From Allgaiera indica (lineage in GTDB: Bacteria > Pseudomonadota > Alphaproteobacteria > Rhodobacterales > Rhodobacteraceae), in assembly GCF_900106675.1 (NCBI RefSeq), contig NZ_FNOB01000010.1, forward strand, positions 1 to 64,000: 64,000 nucleotides of DNA. Direction: 5' to 3'. The translations under genes were made by a program, and so were the position numbers. Positions 37,802 through 46,366 of this stretch are shown here, one piece after another. The notes under the pieces are model-generated. The model did not search any database and had not been told where the DNA came from. It saw nothing but the letters and a program-made list of their open reading frames with translations. The first letter of the stretch is position 1. The number at the start of each line of letters is the position of its first letter.

Positions 37802-38725
37802 TCAGGCGATCGGCGCGGGATCCAGCCAATCCTCGGCGGTGATCCAGTCGCAGAAGGCGGCGATCGGCCTCACCCGCCGATGGGCGCGCGGCACCACCAG
37901 ATAGAAGCCGGGGATCTGTTCGGGCGGCATTCCCTGCATCACCTCCATCCCGAAGGGCGCCACCAGCTTGCCGGTCTCCAGATCATCGCGCGCATCGCTG
38001 ACCGAGATCAGCCCCACCCCCAGCCCGGCCCGCGCCGCGCTGCGCATCGCCGCCGCGTCCTGCAGCACCAGTGCGCCCTTCGGATCGCGCGGCGCCACCC
38101 CCAGGTGGCGCAGCACGTCTGGCCAGAGGTCCGCCGACAGCATCGGATGCATCAGGGTCTGGTCCAGCAGATCCTCGGGCCGGCGCAGATCCGCCGCAAG
38201 CTGCGGCGCACAGCAGATCACCTTGATATCCTGCAACAGCAACACCTGATCGAAGGCCTTCCAGGTGCCATAGCCCCACTGGATCGCCACATCGACCTCG
38301 TCGGCGACGAAATCGGGCAGATCGACCATCGAGGTCAGCCGCAGGTCGGCCTCGGGCAGGATGGTGCGGAAGCGGCCCAGCCGGTCGATCAGGTAGCGGG
38401 TGGCGAAATAGGGGCTGGCGTTGACGTTGATGCGGGTGCGGTGGCCGATCTTGGTGATCCGGCGCACGCCTTCCTCGAATTCGTCGAACCCGGCCTGAAC
38501 GAAATGCGACAGCAGGATCGCCTGCTCGTTGGGCTCGATCCTGCGGCCCTTGCGGTCGAACAGCGCCACGCCCAGCGCCTCTTCCAGCAGCTTGATCTGC
38601 TGGCTGACGGCCTGGGGCGAGACCAGAAGTTCCTTGGCCGCGCCGCGAAAGCTGCGGTGGCGCACCACGGTATGAAAGACCCGCAGCGCGTTCAGCGGCG
38701 GCAAACGGTCCGGCCTGCCGCCCAC
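37802..38725 (-). CDS. LysR-family regulator (GcvA-like), end of the hyu-type operon
   Basis: 307 residues from a GTG one base after the flavoprotein stop. The HTH is at about 12-70 (PLNALRVFHTVVRHRSFRGA then AKELLVSPQAVSQQIKLLEE), and the C-terminal domain has a periplasmic-binding-protein fold with GLGVGLISVSDARDDLETG. The GcvA-like subgroup often controls amino-acid or beta-lactam related genes. Most LysR genes are divergent from their targets; here it is the last gene of a six-gene coupled operon, so self-regulation of the pathway is likely. Inverted repeat at 46263-46279 is a candidate site. Confidence 0.9.
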   Translation of the reverse strand: MGGRPDRLPPLNALRVFHTVVRHRSFRGAAKELLVSPQAVSQQIKLLEEALGVALFDRKGRRIEPNEQAILLSHFVQAGFDEFEEGVRRITKIGHRTRINVNASPYFATRYLIDRLGRFRTILPEADLRLTSMVDLPDFVADEVDVAIQWGYGTWKAFDQVLLLQDIKVICCAPQLAADLRRPEDLLDQTLMHPMLSADLWPDVLRHLGVAPRDPKGALVLQDAAAMRSAARAGLGVGLISVSDARDDLETGKLVAPFGMEVMQGMPPEQIPGFYLVVPRAHRRVRPIAAFCDWITAEDWLDPAPIA

Positions 38726-38726
38726 C

Positions 38727-39932
38727 TCAGATCACCGCTTTTTCCAGAAACGGACGGTTCGCGAGAATGCGCTCATAGCCCACTTCCGTCAGATCCAGCG
38801 TACGAAACCCGCCATAGGTGATCAGTTCGGACACCCCGCGCCCGGCGGCCGGGCCCTGTTGCAGCCCATGCCCCGAAAAGCCATTGGCATAGACGAAATT
38901 CTCCACCTCCGGGTGGCGTCCGACGATCAGGTTGTGGTCGAGCGTGTTGAAATCGTAATGCCCGGCCCATTGGTTCACGACCTTGAGCGCCTCGAAGGCC
39001 GGCGAGCGTTCGGCCAGGGCCGGCCAGACGATGTTCTCGAATTCCTCGTAGCGCGGCTCGAAATCGTCCCAGTCGACGGCCGGGTCCCGGGCCGGCACGC
39101 AGGCGCCCAGGAAATAGCGCCCCTCGGGGCGGCAGAAGACGCCGCTTGGGTCGATCATCAGCGGCAGACGGCCCTGGTTGATCGTGGCGGTGCCCTCGGG
39201 CGAGGCGGCGCAATCGAAGACGAAGCTGGTGCGCTTGCGCGGCTCGACCGGCACATCTAGGCCCGCCATCCGCGCGGTCAGCGCCGCACGCGGCCCCGAG
39301 GCGTTCACCACTGTCCCCGCCGCCACGGTCGCGCCCGATTTCAGCGTGACCCCGGTGACGCAGGCGCCGTCGCGGGCGATGGCGACCACCTCGTCGGTGA
39401 CATATTCCGCCCCCTGGGCGCGGGCCTTGTTGCGAAAGCCCCACATCAGCCCGGTGTTGTTGAACCAGCCCTCGCCCGTGCGCCCGTAGGAGGCCAGCAG
39501 AATATCGTCCACCCGCAGATGCGGGAAGGCGCGGGCCAGATCCTCGGGGGCCCACAGCACCACGTCGGCGCCGCAGGCGCGCTGGACCTCGTGGTTTTCG
39601 CGCAGCACCTGGGCCTGCGAGGGAGTATTGGCCAGGAACAGGTAGCCGCCGGGGTGGAAGTTCAGATCGGGGCGGTCGTCGCCCACCTGCATGGTGGTCG
39701 CGAAATCGCGGATGAACTGCATCCCGAACTGGCTGATCCTGACGTTGACCGCGTTCGAGAACTGCACCCGGATCGACGAAGACGACAGCGCGGTCGAGGA
39801 TCTCGCATAGCTGGGATCGCGTTCCACCACCAGCACCGAGCCGTCGAAATCGGGGTTGGCGGTCAGGAAATAGGCCACGGCAGAGCCGATCACCGCCCCG
39901 CCGACGATCACCACGTCATAGCTGTCTTTCAT
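38727..39932 (-). CDS. DAO-type FAD-dependent oxidoreductase
   Basis: 401 residues. N-terminal FAD site DVVIVGGAVIGSAVAYFL (second Gly of GxGxxG replaced by Ala, as in many of this subfamily), RVQFSNAVNVRISQ, and the C-terminal GFSGHGLQQGPAAGRGVSEL (about 361-380). The family includes sarcosine, dimethylglycine and D-amino acid oxidases or dehydrogenases that oxidise C-N bonds; covalent flavin cannot be judged. ATG overlaps the SDR stop by four bases. In context it probably oxidises an amino-acid-like product of the HyuAB reaction. Confidence 0.85.
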   Translation of the reverse strand: MKDSYDVVIVGGAVIGSAVAYFLTANPDFDGSVLVVERDPSYARSSTALSSSSIRVQFSNAVNVRISQFGMQFIRDFATTMQVGDDRPDLNFHPGGYLFLANTPSQAQVLRENHEVQRACGADVVLWAPEDLARAFPHLRVDDILLASYGRTGEGWFNNTGLMWGFRNKARAQGAEYVTDEVVAIARDGACVTGVTLKSGATVAAGTVVNASGPRAALTARMAGLDVPVEPRKRTSFVFDCAASPEGTATINQGRLPLMIDPSGVFCRPEGRYFLGACVPARDPAVDWDDFEPRYEEFENIVWPALAERSPAFEALKVVNQWAGHYDFNTLDHNLIVGRHPEVENFVYANGFSGHGLQQGPAAGRGVSELITYGGFRTLDLTEVGYERILANRPFLEKAVI

Positions 39933-40750
39933 TCGCGCGCCTCGTCGTCGGGATGGCCCAGATCGACGAACCAGCCGCCAAGGTATCGCACCTTGGGATC
40001 GGCCGGATCGGGGGCCGGGGTGCGGGCCTCGACACCGGCGCGGTAAGCTTCGGTATTGTCCTGCGGCCGGTAGCCCAGATGCCCGGCCAGCCGGTTGTCG
40101 ACCGGCTTCACCTGATTGTCGGACATGCCGAAGGCCACGGTGAATTCCACCCGCGGCGCGGTCAGCGCGGCGCAGGTCAGGCGCACGCAATCGTCGAACG
40201 ACAGCCACGACCACAACATCCGCCGGTCCGCCGGTTCCGGGAAGGAGGAAAAGATCCGCAGCATCGCGCTCTCGATCCCGAACTTGTCCCAATAGAGCCG
40301 GCCCAGATCCTCGACGAAGCATTTCGACAGACCATACAGGCTGTCGGGCCGGTGCGGGGAATGCGCGTCGATATGGGTGGTCAGTTCATGATAGCCGATC
40401 GCATGGACCGAAGAGGCATAGACGACCCGCTTCACCCCATGTTTGCGCGCGCCCTCATAGATGTGATAGCTGCCGCGGATGTTGGAATTGAGGACCGTGT
40501 CCCAATCCTTTTCCAGCGGCGCGCCACCGAAATGCACGATGGCATCGACCCCCTCGGCCAGCGCCATCACGGCCTCCATGTCGGCAAGGTTGCAGATCAC
40601 CGCCTCTTCGTTGGGTTGCAGATCCTCGATCTGTGCGATGTCGGTCAGCCGCAGGCGGCGCGCCAGGGGCGCAAGGCCGCGGCGCAGTTCGCTGCCCAGG
40701 CGGCCGGCGGCGCCGGTGATCAGAAGCGTGTCGAAGCGAGGCTGTGTCAT
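39929..40750 (-). CDS. NAD-dependent epimerase/dehydratase (uronate dehydrogenase-like SDR)
   Basis: 273 residues of the extended SDR type. NAD site LLITGAAGRLGSELRRGL (about 9-26), VHFGGAPLEKDWDTVLNSNI (about 71-90), VVYASSVHAIGYHE, and the catalytic YxxxK in SLYGLSKCFVEDL (about 136-148). The pattern is closest to uronate dehydrogenases, which oxidise aldoses or uronates to lactones. Inside an operon of HyuA/HyuB, ThDP and FAD enzymes the substrate is more probably a hydroxy or oxo acid intermediate. Overlaps both neighbours by four bases. Confidence 0.83.
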   Translation of the reverse strand: MTQPRFDTLLITGAAGRLGSELRRGLAPLARRLRLTDIAQIEDLQPNEEAVICNLADMEAVMALAEGVDAIVHFGGAPLEKDWDTVLNSNIRGSYHIYEGARKHGVKRVVYASSVHAIGYHELTTHIDAHSPHRPDSLYGLSKCFVEDLGRLYWDKFGIESAMLRIFSSFPEPADRRMLWSWLSFDDCVRLTCAALTAPRVEFTVAFGMSDNQVKPVDNRLAGHLGYRPQDNTEAYRAGVEARTPAPDPADPKVRYLGGWFVDLGHPDDEARE

Positions 40751-42396
40751 GGGGTCTCCTGGGGCTTGCGTGGTAGGGATGCCGCGCCCGAGACATAGCC
40801 GCGGCGCAGATCCTCGGCGCGGGCGGCGGGGTCGCGCGCGGCAGGCGGGCCGAAGCCGCCGCCGCCGGGCAGTTGCAGCACCAGGCGGCGCCCGGCGGGC
40901 ACATGTTGCCAGCCCTTCGGCCGCATCCGCGTGCCATCGTCCAGCATCACCGCGCCCGGCGCGCCGGGCCCACCGCCGTCGCGGCCACGGGCGCCATGGT
41001 TCACCCGGTCGAACATCGCAGAGAAGTCGAATTCATGCCCCGGCAAGGCCGCGATCTCGATGATCTGCCCCAGGCCGCCGCGATACTGCCCGTCGCCGCC
41101 CGACTCCGGGCGCAGTTCCTTGCGCCACACGACGATCGGGCCGGTCTGTTCGGTGGCCTCTACGGCCATGGTCATCACGCCCGACGGAAAAGCCGTGGCC
41201 GACAGCCCGTCAAGCCCCGGCCGCGCCCCCATGCCGCCCGAGTTGAACATCAAGATCTCGGCCCGCCGGCCTTCGGCGTTGTTCGCGGGCCGGGCCGAGA
41301 TGTGGATGTTCCACAGCGCCGCCGCCCCTTCGGCCAGGATCTGCCCGGGCAGGGCCTTGGCCAGCGCCCCCAGCACCAGATCGGGCACCAGATGGCCGAT
41401 CACATGGCGCAGGCTGACCGGCGCCGGGCGCGGCGCGTTCAGAATGTTGACCGGCGCGGCGATGGTGAACATCTCCAGCGAGGCCCAGTTGTTGGGGATA
41501 TCCGGCGCCACCACGCATTTCAGCGCATAGCAGGCATAGGCCTTGGTATAGATGATCGGCACGTTGATGCCCCAGCGGCTGACCGGGTCGCTGCCCGCCA
41601 TGTCGACATGGATGCGCTCCGCCCCGATCTCGACCCGCGTGGCCAGCCGCACGGGCGCGTCGTAGCCATCGGTGACCATGTCGTTTTCCCACGCCCCCCT
41701 GGGCAGCGCGGCGATCCGGTCCCGCATTGCCGCGCGGGTGCGGCTGAAGATGAAATCGCCCAGCGCATCGAGGCTCTCCAGCCCGGTCTCATCCATCATG
41801 TCGATCAGCCGGCGGTGGCCGACCTCGTTGCAGGCCGAAAGCGAATAGAAATCGCCCACCACCTGGTTCGGCTCGCGCACGTTCTGGCGCAGGATGCGGA
41901 TCAGATCGCGGTTCACCGCGCCGGCTTGCGCGAATTTCATGATCGGGATCTGGATGCCTTCCTCGTAGACCGACTTGCCATCGGCCCCGAAACCGCGCCC
42001 GCCCACATCGACCACATGCGCGGTGCAGGCGAAGAACCCGACCAGCCGGTCACCCCTGAAGGAGGGCGAGACCATGGTGATGTCATGCAGATGCCCGGTG
42101 CCCTTCCAGGGGTCGTTGGTGACATAGGTATCGCCGGGGAACATGTCGCCCGGGCCGATCTCTTCGATGAAATGCCCGACCGCCTCGGCCATGGTGTTGA
42201 CATGGCCCGGCGTGCCGGTGACCGCCTGCGCCAGCATCCGCCCCTCGGGGTCGAAGACGCCAGCGGAAAGATCCCCCGCCTCACGCACCGAGGTCGAGAA
42301 CGCCGTGCGCAGCAGCGTCATCGCCTGTTCCTCGACCACCGAGATCAGGCGATTCCACATCACCTGCAGGCGGATTTCCTCGATCGTGTCGGTCAT
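40747..42396 (-). CDS. hyuB: Hydantoinase B/oxoprolinase family protein (HyuB)
   Basis: 549 residues, the usual length. Typical blocks: MWNRLISVVEEQAMTLLRTA at the start, DTYVTNDPWKGTGHLHDIT (about 88-106), FACTAHVVDVGGRGFGADG, PGGGGFGPP near the C-terminus and GGLGQ. HyuB pairs with HyuA in ATP-dependent hydrolysis of cyclic amides (hydantoin, N-methylhydantoin, 5-oxoproline) or, in relatives, ATP-dependent carboxylation. ATG overlaps the hyuA stop and its own stop overlaps the SDR start, each by four bases. Substrate is not predictable from sequence alone. Confidence 0.92.
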   Translation of the reverse strand: MTDTIEEIRLQVMWNRLISVVEEQAMTLLRTAFSTSVREAGDLSAGVFDPEGRMLAQAVTGTPGHVNTMAEAVGHFIEEIGPGDMFPGDTYVTNDPWKGTGHLHDITMVSPSFRGDRLVGFFACTAHVVDVGGRGFGADGKSVYEEGIQIPIMKFAQAGAVNRDLIRILRQNVREPNQVVGDFYSLSACNEVGHRRLIDMMDETGLESLDALGDFIFSRTRAAMRDRIAALPRGAWENDMVTDGYDAPVRLATRVEIGAERIHVDMAGSDPVSRWGINVPIIYTKAYACYALKCVVAPDIPNNWASLEMFTIAAPVNILNAPRPAPVSLRHVIGHLVPDLVLGALAKALPGQILAEGAAALWNIHISARPANNAEGRRAEILMFNSGGMGARPGLDGLSATAFPSGVMTMAVEATEQTGPIVVWRKELRPESGGDGQYRGGLGQIIEIAALPGHEFDFSAMFDRVNHGARGRDGGGPGAPGAVMLDDGTRMRPKGWQHVPAGRRLVLQLPGGGGFGPPAARDPAARAEDLRRGYVSGAASLPRKPQETP

Positions 42397-44483
42397 GCCG
42401 CGGCCTCCTTGCGGGTCAGAAGCAGGCTGCCGTCGGCCTGCATCACCGCATCGAAGGACGAGGTGACGACGGTCGCGGTCTCGTCCTCGACGATCACCGC
42501 GGGACCCGCGACGCGCGTGCCCGGGACCAGCGCGGAACGCTCGAAGACGCCCGAGGGCAGTTCCTTGCCCTGGGCCGGGTCGAAGACGGCGCGGCTAGCG
42601 GATGCGGGGGCGCGGCCTTCGCCCCGGGTGATTTCGACCCGCTCCGGCGCGGGGCGGATGTCCTCGGCCTTGACCGATATGGTAACGATCTCGATCTCCA
42701 GCCCGCCCGACCCGTCGATGGCGCGGCCGAAGAAACGAGCGTAGGCATCGCGGAAAGCCTGTTTCAGCCCCTCGGCGTCGGCGTCGGTGAAGGCCCGGTC
42801 GGGCAGCGGCACCGGGATCTCCCACCCCTGCCCCGCGTAGCGCATGAAGGCGGTGATCTCGCGCCGCATCCCGGCATCGGACCCTTGGCGCACGAAGCCC
42901 TCGGCGGTGTCGCGCAACCCCGCGATCACCGCATTCACCTGATCCGCGTCAAAGCTGGACAGCCGCACGACGTTCGAGGCCAGCGCCTCGTAGCCGAACG
43001 GCGCCCTGAGGAAGCCGATGGCAGACCCCACCCCGGCGCCGGGCGGGATCAGGCACTCATTGATCCCCAGCTTCTCGCACAGGCGGGCGGCATGCAGGGG
43101 CGCGGCGCCGCCGAAGGCCACCATCACGTTGTCGGAGATGTTCTTGCCGTTTTCGACCGCATGGACGCGGGCGGCGTTGGCCATGTTCTCGTCCACCACC
43201 TCGCAGATGCCGAAGGCCGCGGCGGTCGCGTCAAGGCCCAGCCTCTCGGCCACCTGGGCGCGGATCGCGGCCTCGGCCTTCCCGGCCGACAGCCGGATCG
43301 CGCCGCCCGCGAAATTCTCGGGGTCGATCTTGCCCAGCACCAAATCCGCATCGGTGATCGCGGGCCGGGTGCCCCCGCGCTGATAGCAGGCGGGGCCGGG
43401 TTCGGAGCCCGCAGATTCCGGGCCGGTCTGGATGCGCCCCATCGCGTCGACCCAGGCCAGCGACCCGCCGCCCGCGCCGATCTCGATCATCTCGATCACC
43501 GGGATCGAGATCGGCATGCCCGAGCCCTTGGCGAAGCGGTAGGTGCGCGCCACTTCGAAGCTGCGCGCGGTCTTGGGCGCGAAATCCCCGATCAGGCAGA
43601 TCTTCGCGGTGGTGCCGCCCATGTCGTAGCTGACCACGTTCTCCAGCCCGAAGCGCCGCGCCATGTCGGCGGCAAAGATCGCCCCGCCCGCCGGGCCGGA
43701 TTCGACCAGCCGCACCGGGAATTCGGCCGCCGTCTCGACCGAGATCAGCCCGCCGCCCGAATGGATCATGAAGACCGGGCAGCGCGCACCCATCTCGCGC
43801 AGGCGCACCTGAAGCCGGGCCAGGTAATCCGCCATCCGGGGCCGCACATAGGCATTGGCGCAGACGGTGTTGAAACGCTCGAACTCGCGCATCTGGGGCG
43901 AGACCTCGGCCGAAATCGAGATCGGCACGTCCACCTTGGCCGCGATGATCTCGCGCGCCCGGGCCTCATGCGCGGGGTTCATGTAGGAATGGATGAACCC
44001 CACGGCCACGGCGCCGAAGCCCGCGGCCGCGATGTAATCGGCCAGCGCCTCCAAAGCGGGTTCGTCCAGCGGCTCCAGCTCCTGCCCCTGGGCGCCGATA
44101 CGGCCGCGCACGGTGAAACGATCCTCGCGCGGGATCAGCGGGGCGGGAAGCTGCATGTTCAGGTCATATTGCGCAAAGCGGCTTTCGGTGCGCATCTCGA
44201 TCACGTCGCGAAAGCCCTCGGTGGTGACCAGCGCGGTGCGCGCGCCGCGCCGCTCGATCAGCGCGTTGGTGGCCAGCGTCGTGCCGTGGATCACCAGATC
44301 CAGATCGGCGGGCGTCAACCCCGCCTGCCCCAGAACCGTCTCGATCCCGTCAAGGATCGCCTGTTCCGGCGCGGCATAGTCGGTCAGCACCTTGGCCGAG
44401 AATATCTGCCCGCGCCATTCCAGCGCGACATCGGTGAAGGTGCCGCCGATGTCGGCCCCCAGCCGGATCGGATCCTTCGCCAT
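42393..44483 (-). CDS. hyuA: Hydantoinase A/oxoprolinase family protein (HyuA)
   Basis: 696 residues, the usual length. The ASKHA-type ATP fold is shown by RLGADIGGTFTDVALE (about 6-21), VIHGTTLATNALIERRGA (about 64-81) and SYDMGGTTAKICLIG (about 283-297). The C-terminal part has the swivelling domain with PAVIVEDETATVV. HyuA holds the nucleotide site and acts with HyuB. Starts two bases after the ThDP enzyme stop, and the stop overlaps hyuB. Hydrolase or carboxylase role cannot be separated here. Confidence 0.92.
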   Translation of the reverse strand: MAKDPIRLGADIGGTFTDVALEWRGQIFSAKVLTDYAAPEQAILDGIETVLGQAGLTPADLDLVIHGTTLATNALIERRGARTALVTTEGFRDVIEMRTESRFAQYDLNMQLPAPLIPREDRFTVRGRIGAQGQELEPLDEPALEALADYIAAAGFGAVAVGFIHSYMNPAHEARAREIIAAKVDVPISISAEVSPQMREFERFNTVCANAYVRPRMADYLARLQVRLREMGARCPVFMIHSGGGLISVETAAEFPVRLVESGPAGGAIFAADMARRFGLENVVSYDMGGTTAKICLIGDFAPKTARSFEVARTYRFAKGSGMPISIPVIEMIEIGAGGGSLAWVDAMGRIQTGPESAGSEPGPACYQRGGTRPAITDADLVLGKIDPENFAGGAIRLSAGKAEAAIRAQVAERLGLDATAAAFGICEVVDENMANAARVHAVENGKNISDNVMVAFGGAAPLHAARLCEKLGINECLIPPGAGVGSAIGFLRAPFGYEALASNVVRLSSFDADQVNAVIAGLRDTAEGFVRQGSDAGMRREITAFMRYAGQGWEIPVPLPDRAFTDADAEGLKQAFRDAYARFFGRAIDGSGGLEIEIVTISVKAEDIRPAPERVEITRGEGRAPASASRAVFDPAQGKELPSGVFERSALVPGTRVAGPAVIVEDETATVVTSSFDAVMQADGSLLLTRKEAAA

Positions 44484-44485
44484 GG

Positions 44486-46150
44486 TCAGCCCCTGGCCGC
44501 AAGCGCGGCGTCGCGCATCTGGGAAAGCGTCTGGCGCGGGGTCAGCGCCTCGGCCGAGATGTTGAGATCGAGCACCGCGCCGGTCTTCGACGCCAGCGCG
44601 CGCCCGAAGGCGGCGGCGAAATCGGCGGTGGTCTCGACCCGCTCGCCCAGGAAGCCATAGGCGCGGGCCAGCGCGGCGAAATCGGGGTTCGCCATGTCGG
44701 TGCCCGAGACGCGGGTCGGATAGTGGCGTTCCTGATGGGCGCGGATCGTGCCGTAGATGCCGTTGTTGAGGATCAGGATGATCGGGCAGGCGCCCGCCTG
44801 CGCGGCGGTGGCCAGTTCCTGGCCGGTCATCTGGAAATCGCCGTCGCCGGCGAAGCAGACGACGGTGCGCGCGGGATCGGCCAGCTTGGCGGCGATCGCG
44901 GCGGGCACGCCGTAGCCCATCGCACCCGATTGCGGCGCCAGCAGGCGCGCCTTGGGGCCGAACTTGAAGAACTTGTTCGGCCAGACCGCGAAATTGCCCG
45001 CGCCATTGGTGATGATCACGTCCTCGGGCAGCACCGCGCGCAGATGCGCCGTGACCTTGCCCATATCGACGGGCGAGGGCAGATCGGGCAGATCGAAGCC
45101 CGCCTCAAAGGCCGCGCGCCCCGCGTCCCGCCAGGCGGCCCAATCGCCGGTCACCGGCCCTTCTGCCAGCGCCTGGGCAAAGGCGTTGGGGCCGGCCTGA
45201 ATGCCCAGCTCGGGCTGATAGATCTTGCCGATCTCCAGATCCGAGCCATGCACGTGGATCAGCCGCTGCTTCGGCACCGGCACGTCCAGCAGCGTGTAGC
45301 CATTGGTCGAATTCTCGCCAAAGCGGTTGTTGACCGCCAGGATCACGTCGGCCTCGCCGATCAGCTTGCGCACCGACGGCACCATGCCCACGCCGGCCTC
45401 GCCGCAGAAGGTGGGCGAGGTGTTGTCATACTGATCCTGATAGCGGAACACCGACACGACCGGAATGTCCGAGGCCTCTGCAAAGCGCTGCAACGCGGCA
45501 CTGCCGGCTTCGGTCCAGTTGCAGCCGCCATAAAGGATCACCGGGCGCCTGGCTTGCGACAGGATCCCGCGCGCCGTTGCCAGCGCCGCGGCCGAGGGCG
45601 CGGGTTCGGGCATCTCGGGCAGGCGGCTCAGGGGGGCGGCGTCGGTCGGACGGGTCAGCATGTCCTCGGGCAGCGCCACGACCACCGGGCCGGGGCGGCC
45701 CGTGATGGCGGTCTTCCAGGCGCGGGCCAGGATCTCGGGGACCCGCTCGACCTGGTCGATCTCGACCGCCCATTTCGCCATCGAGCCGAAGACGGCGCGG
45801 TAGTCGATCTCCTGAAACGCCTCGCGGCCCTTCATGTCGGTTCCGACCTGGCCCACGAACAAAAGCATCGGGGCGGAATCCTGCATCGCCGTATGCACCC
45901 CGATCGAGGCGTTGGTGACGCCCGGGCCCCGGGTGACGAAGGCGATGCCGGGCTGGCCCGTCAGCTTGCCCCAGGCGGCGGCCATGAAGCCCGCCCCGCC
46001 CTCGTTTCGGCAATTGACGAAATCGAGCCGCCCCTTGCTGTCGTGCAGCGCGTCCAGCACCGCCAGAAAGCTTTCCCCCGGCACGCCGAAGCTTTTGGTC
46101 GCGCCCAGCGCCACCAGGCTTTCCACCAGCAATTGCCCGCCATTGCGCAT
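44486..46150 (-). CDS. ThDP-dependent acetolactate synthase-like enzyme
   Basis: 554 residues. Three-domain ThDP fold: the PYR domain with the catalytic Glu in VNCRNEGGAGFMAAA (about 43-57), a central domain, and the PP domain with the ThDP/Mg site in CFAGDGDFQMTGQELATAAQ (about 430-449) ending LILNNGIYGTIRAH. Family members include acetolactate synthase, glyoxylate carboligase, oxalyl-CoA decarboxylase and benzoylformate decarboxylase. No regulatory-subunit gene is adjacent and it leads a catabolic operon, so valine synthesis is unlikely; action on a 2-oxo acid from the pathway is inferred. ATG at 46150 has GGGGGAGA upstream, preferred over a start at 46198. Confidence 0.85.
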   Translation of the reverse strand: MRNGGQLLVESLVALGATKSFGVPGESFLAVLDALHDSKGRLDFVNCRNEGGAGFMAAAWGKLTGQPGIAFVTRGPGVTNASIGVHTAMQDSAPMLLFVGQVGTDMKGREAFQEIDYRAVFGSMAKWAVEIDQVERVPEILARAWKTAITGRPGPVVVALPEDMLTRPTDAAPLSRLPEMPEPAPSAAALATARGILSQARRPVILYGGCNWTEAGSAALQRFAEASDIPVVSVFRYQDQYDNTSPTFCGEAGVGMVPSVRKLIGEADVILAVNNRFGENSTNGYTLLDVPVPKQRLIHVHGSDLEIGKIYQPELGIQAGPNAFAQALAEGPVTGDWAAWRDAGRAAFEAGFDLPDLPSPVDMGKVTAHLRAVLPEDVIITNGAGNFAVWPNKFFKFGPKARLLAPQSGAMGYGVPAAIAAKLADPARTVVCFAGDGDFQMTGQELATAAQAGACPIILILNNGIYGTIRAHQERHYPTRVSGTDMANPDFAALARAYGFLGERVETTADFAAAFGRALASKTGAVLDLNISAEALTPRQTLSQMRDAALAARG

Positions 46151-46262
46151 GACCGAATTCTCCCCCGTCGCCGCGGATGCGCACGGTTCGACTCGCACGC
46201 TTCATCCCGTGGTGATCCTGCGCCGCCCCGGCGCCGGGCGAAATCAAGAATTTCAAGCGAAC

Positions 46263-46279
46263 GACAAGTACAGCTTGTC
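46263..46279. promoter_or_regulatory. Inverted repeat and promoter candidate of the hyu-type operon
   Basis: GACAAG-TACAG-CTTGTC is a perfect 6-base dyad 113-129 bases upstream of the first operon gene (minus strand). On the minus strand TTGACA (46281-46276) overlaps it, a good -35 box; a -10 is less clear (CTTGAA/TTGAAA region). A regulator bound here would cover the -35. The LysR protein of the operon is a candidate, though its family usually prefers T-N11-A motifs. Confidence 0.5.
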
Positions 46280-46366
46280 AATTCCAACATTGTGATGCGC
46301 CGGCAACAGCGGTCCGACCGCGGCGCTGGGTGGCCTTCGCCCCGGGGCGACCGCGCTGCCGGCGGG

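Noticed and set aside
37802-46150. Assignment of the operon to creatinine/N-methylhydantoin degradation
   Set aside because: HyuA/HyuB and a sarcosine-oxidase-like flavoprotein would fit, but no N-carbamoylsarcosine amidase or creatinine deaminase is present and the ThDP and SDR enzymes are not explained.
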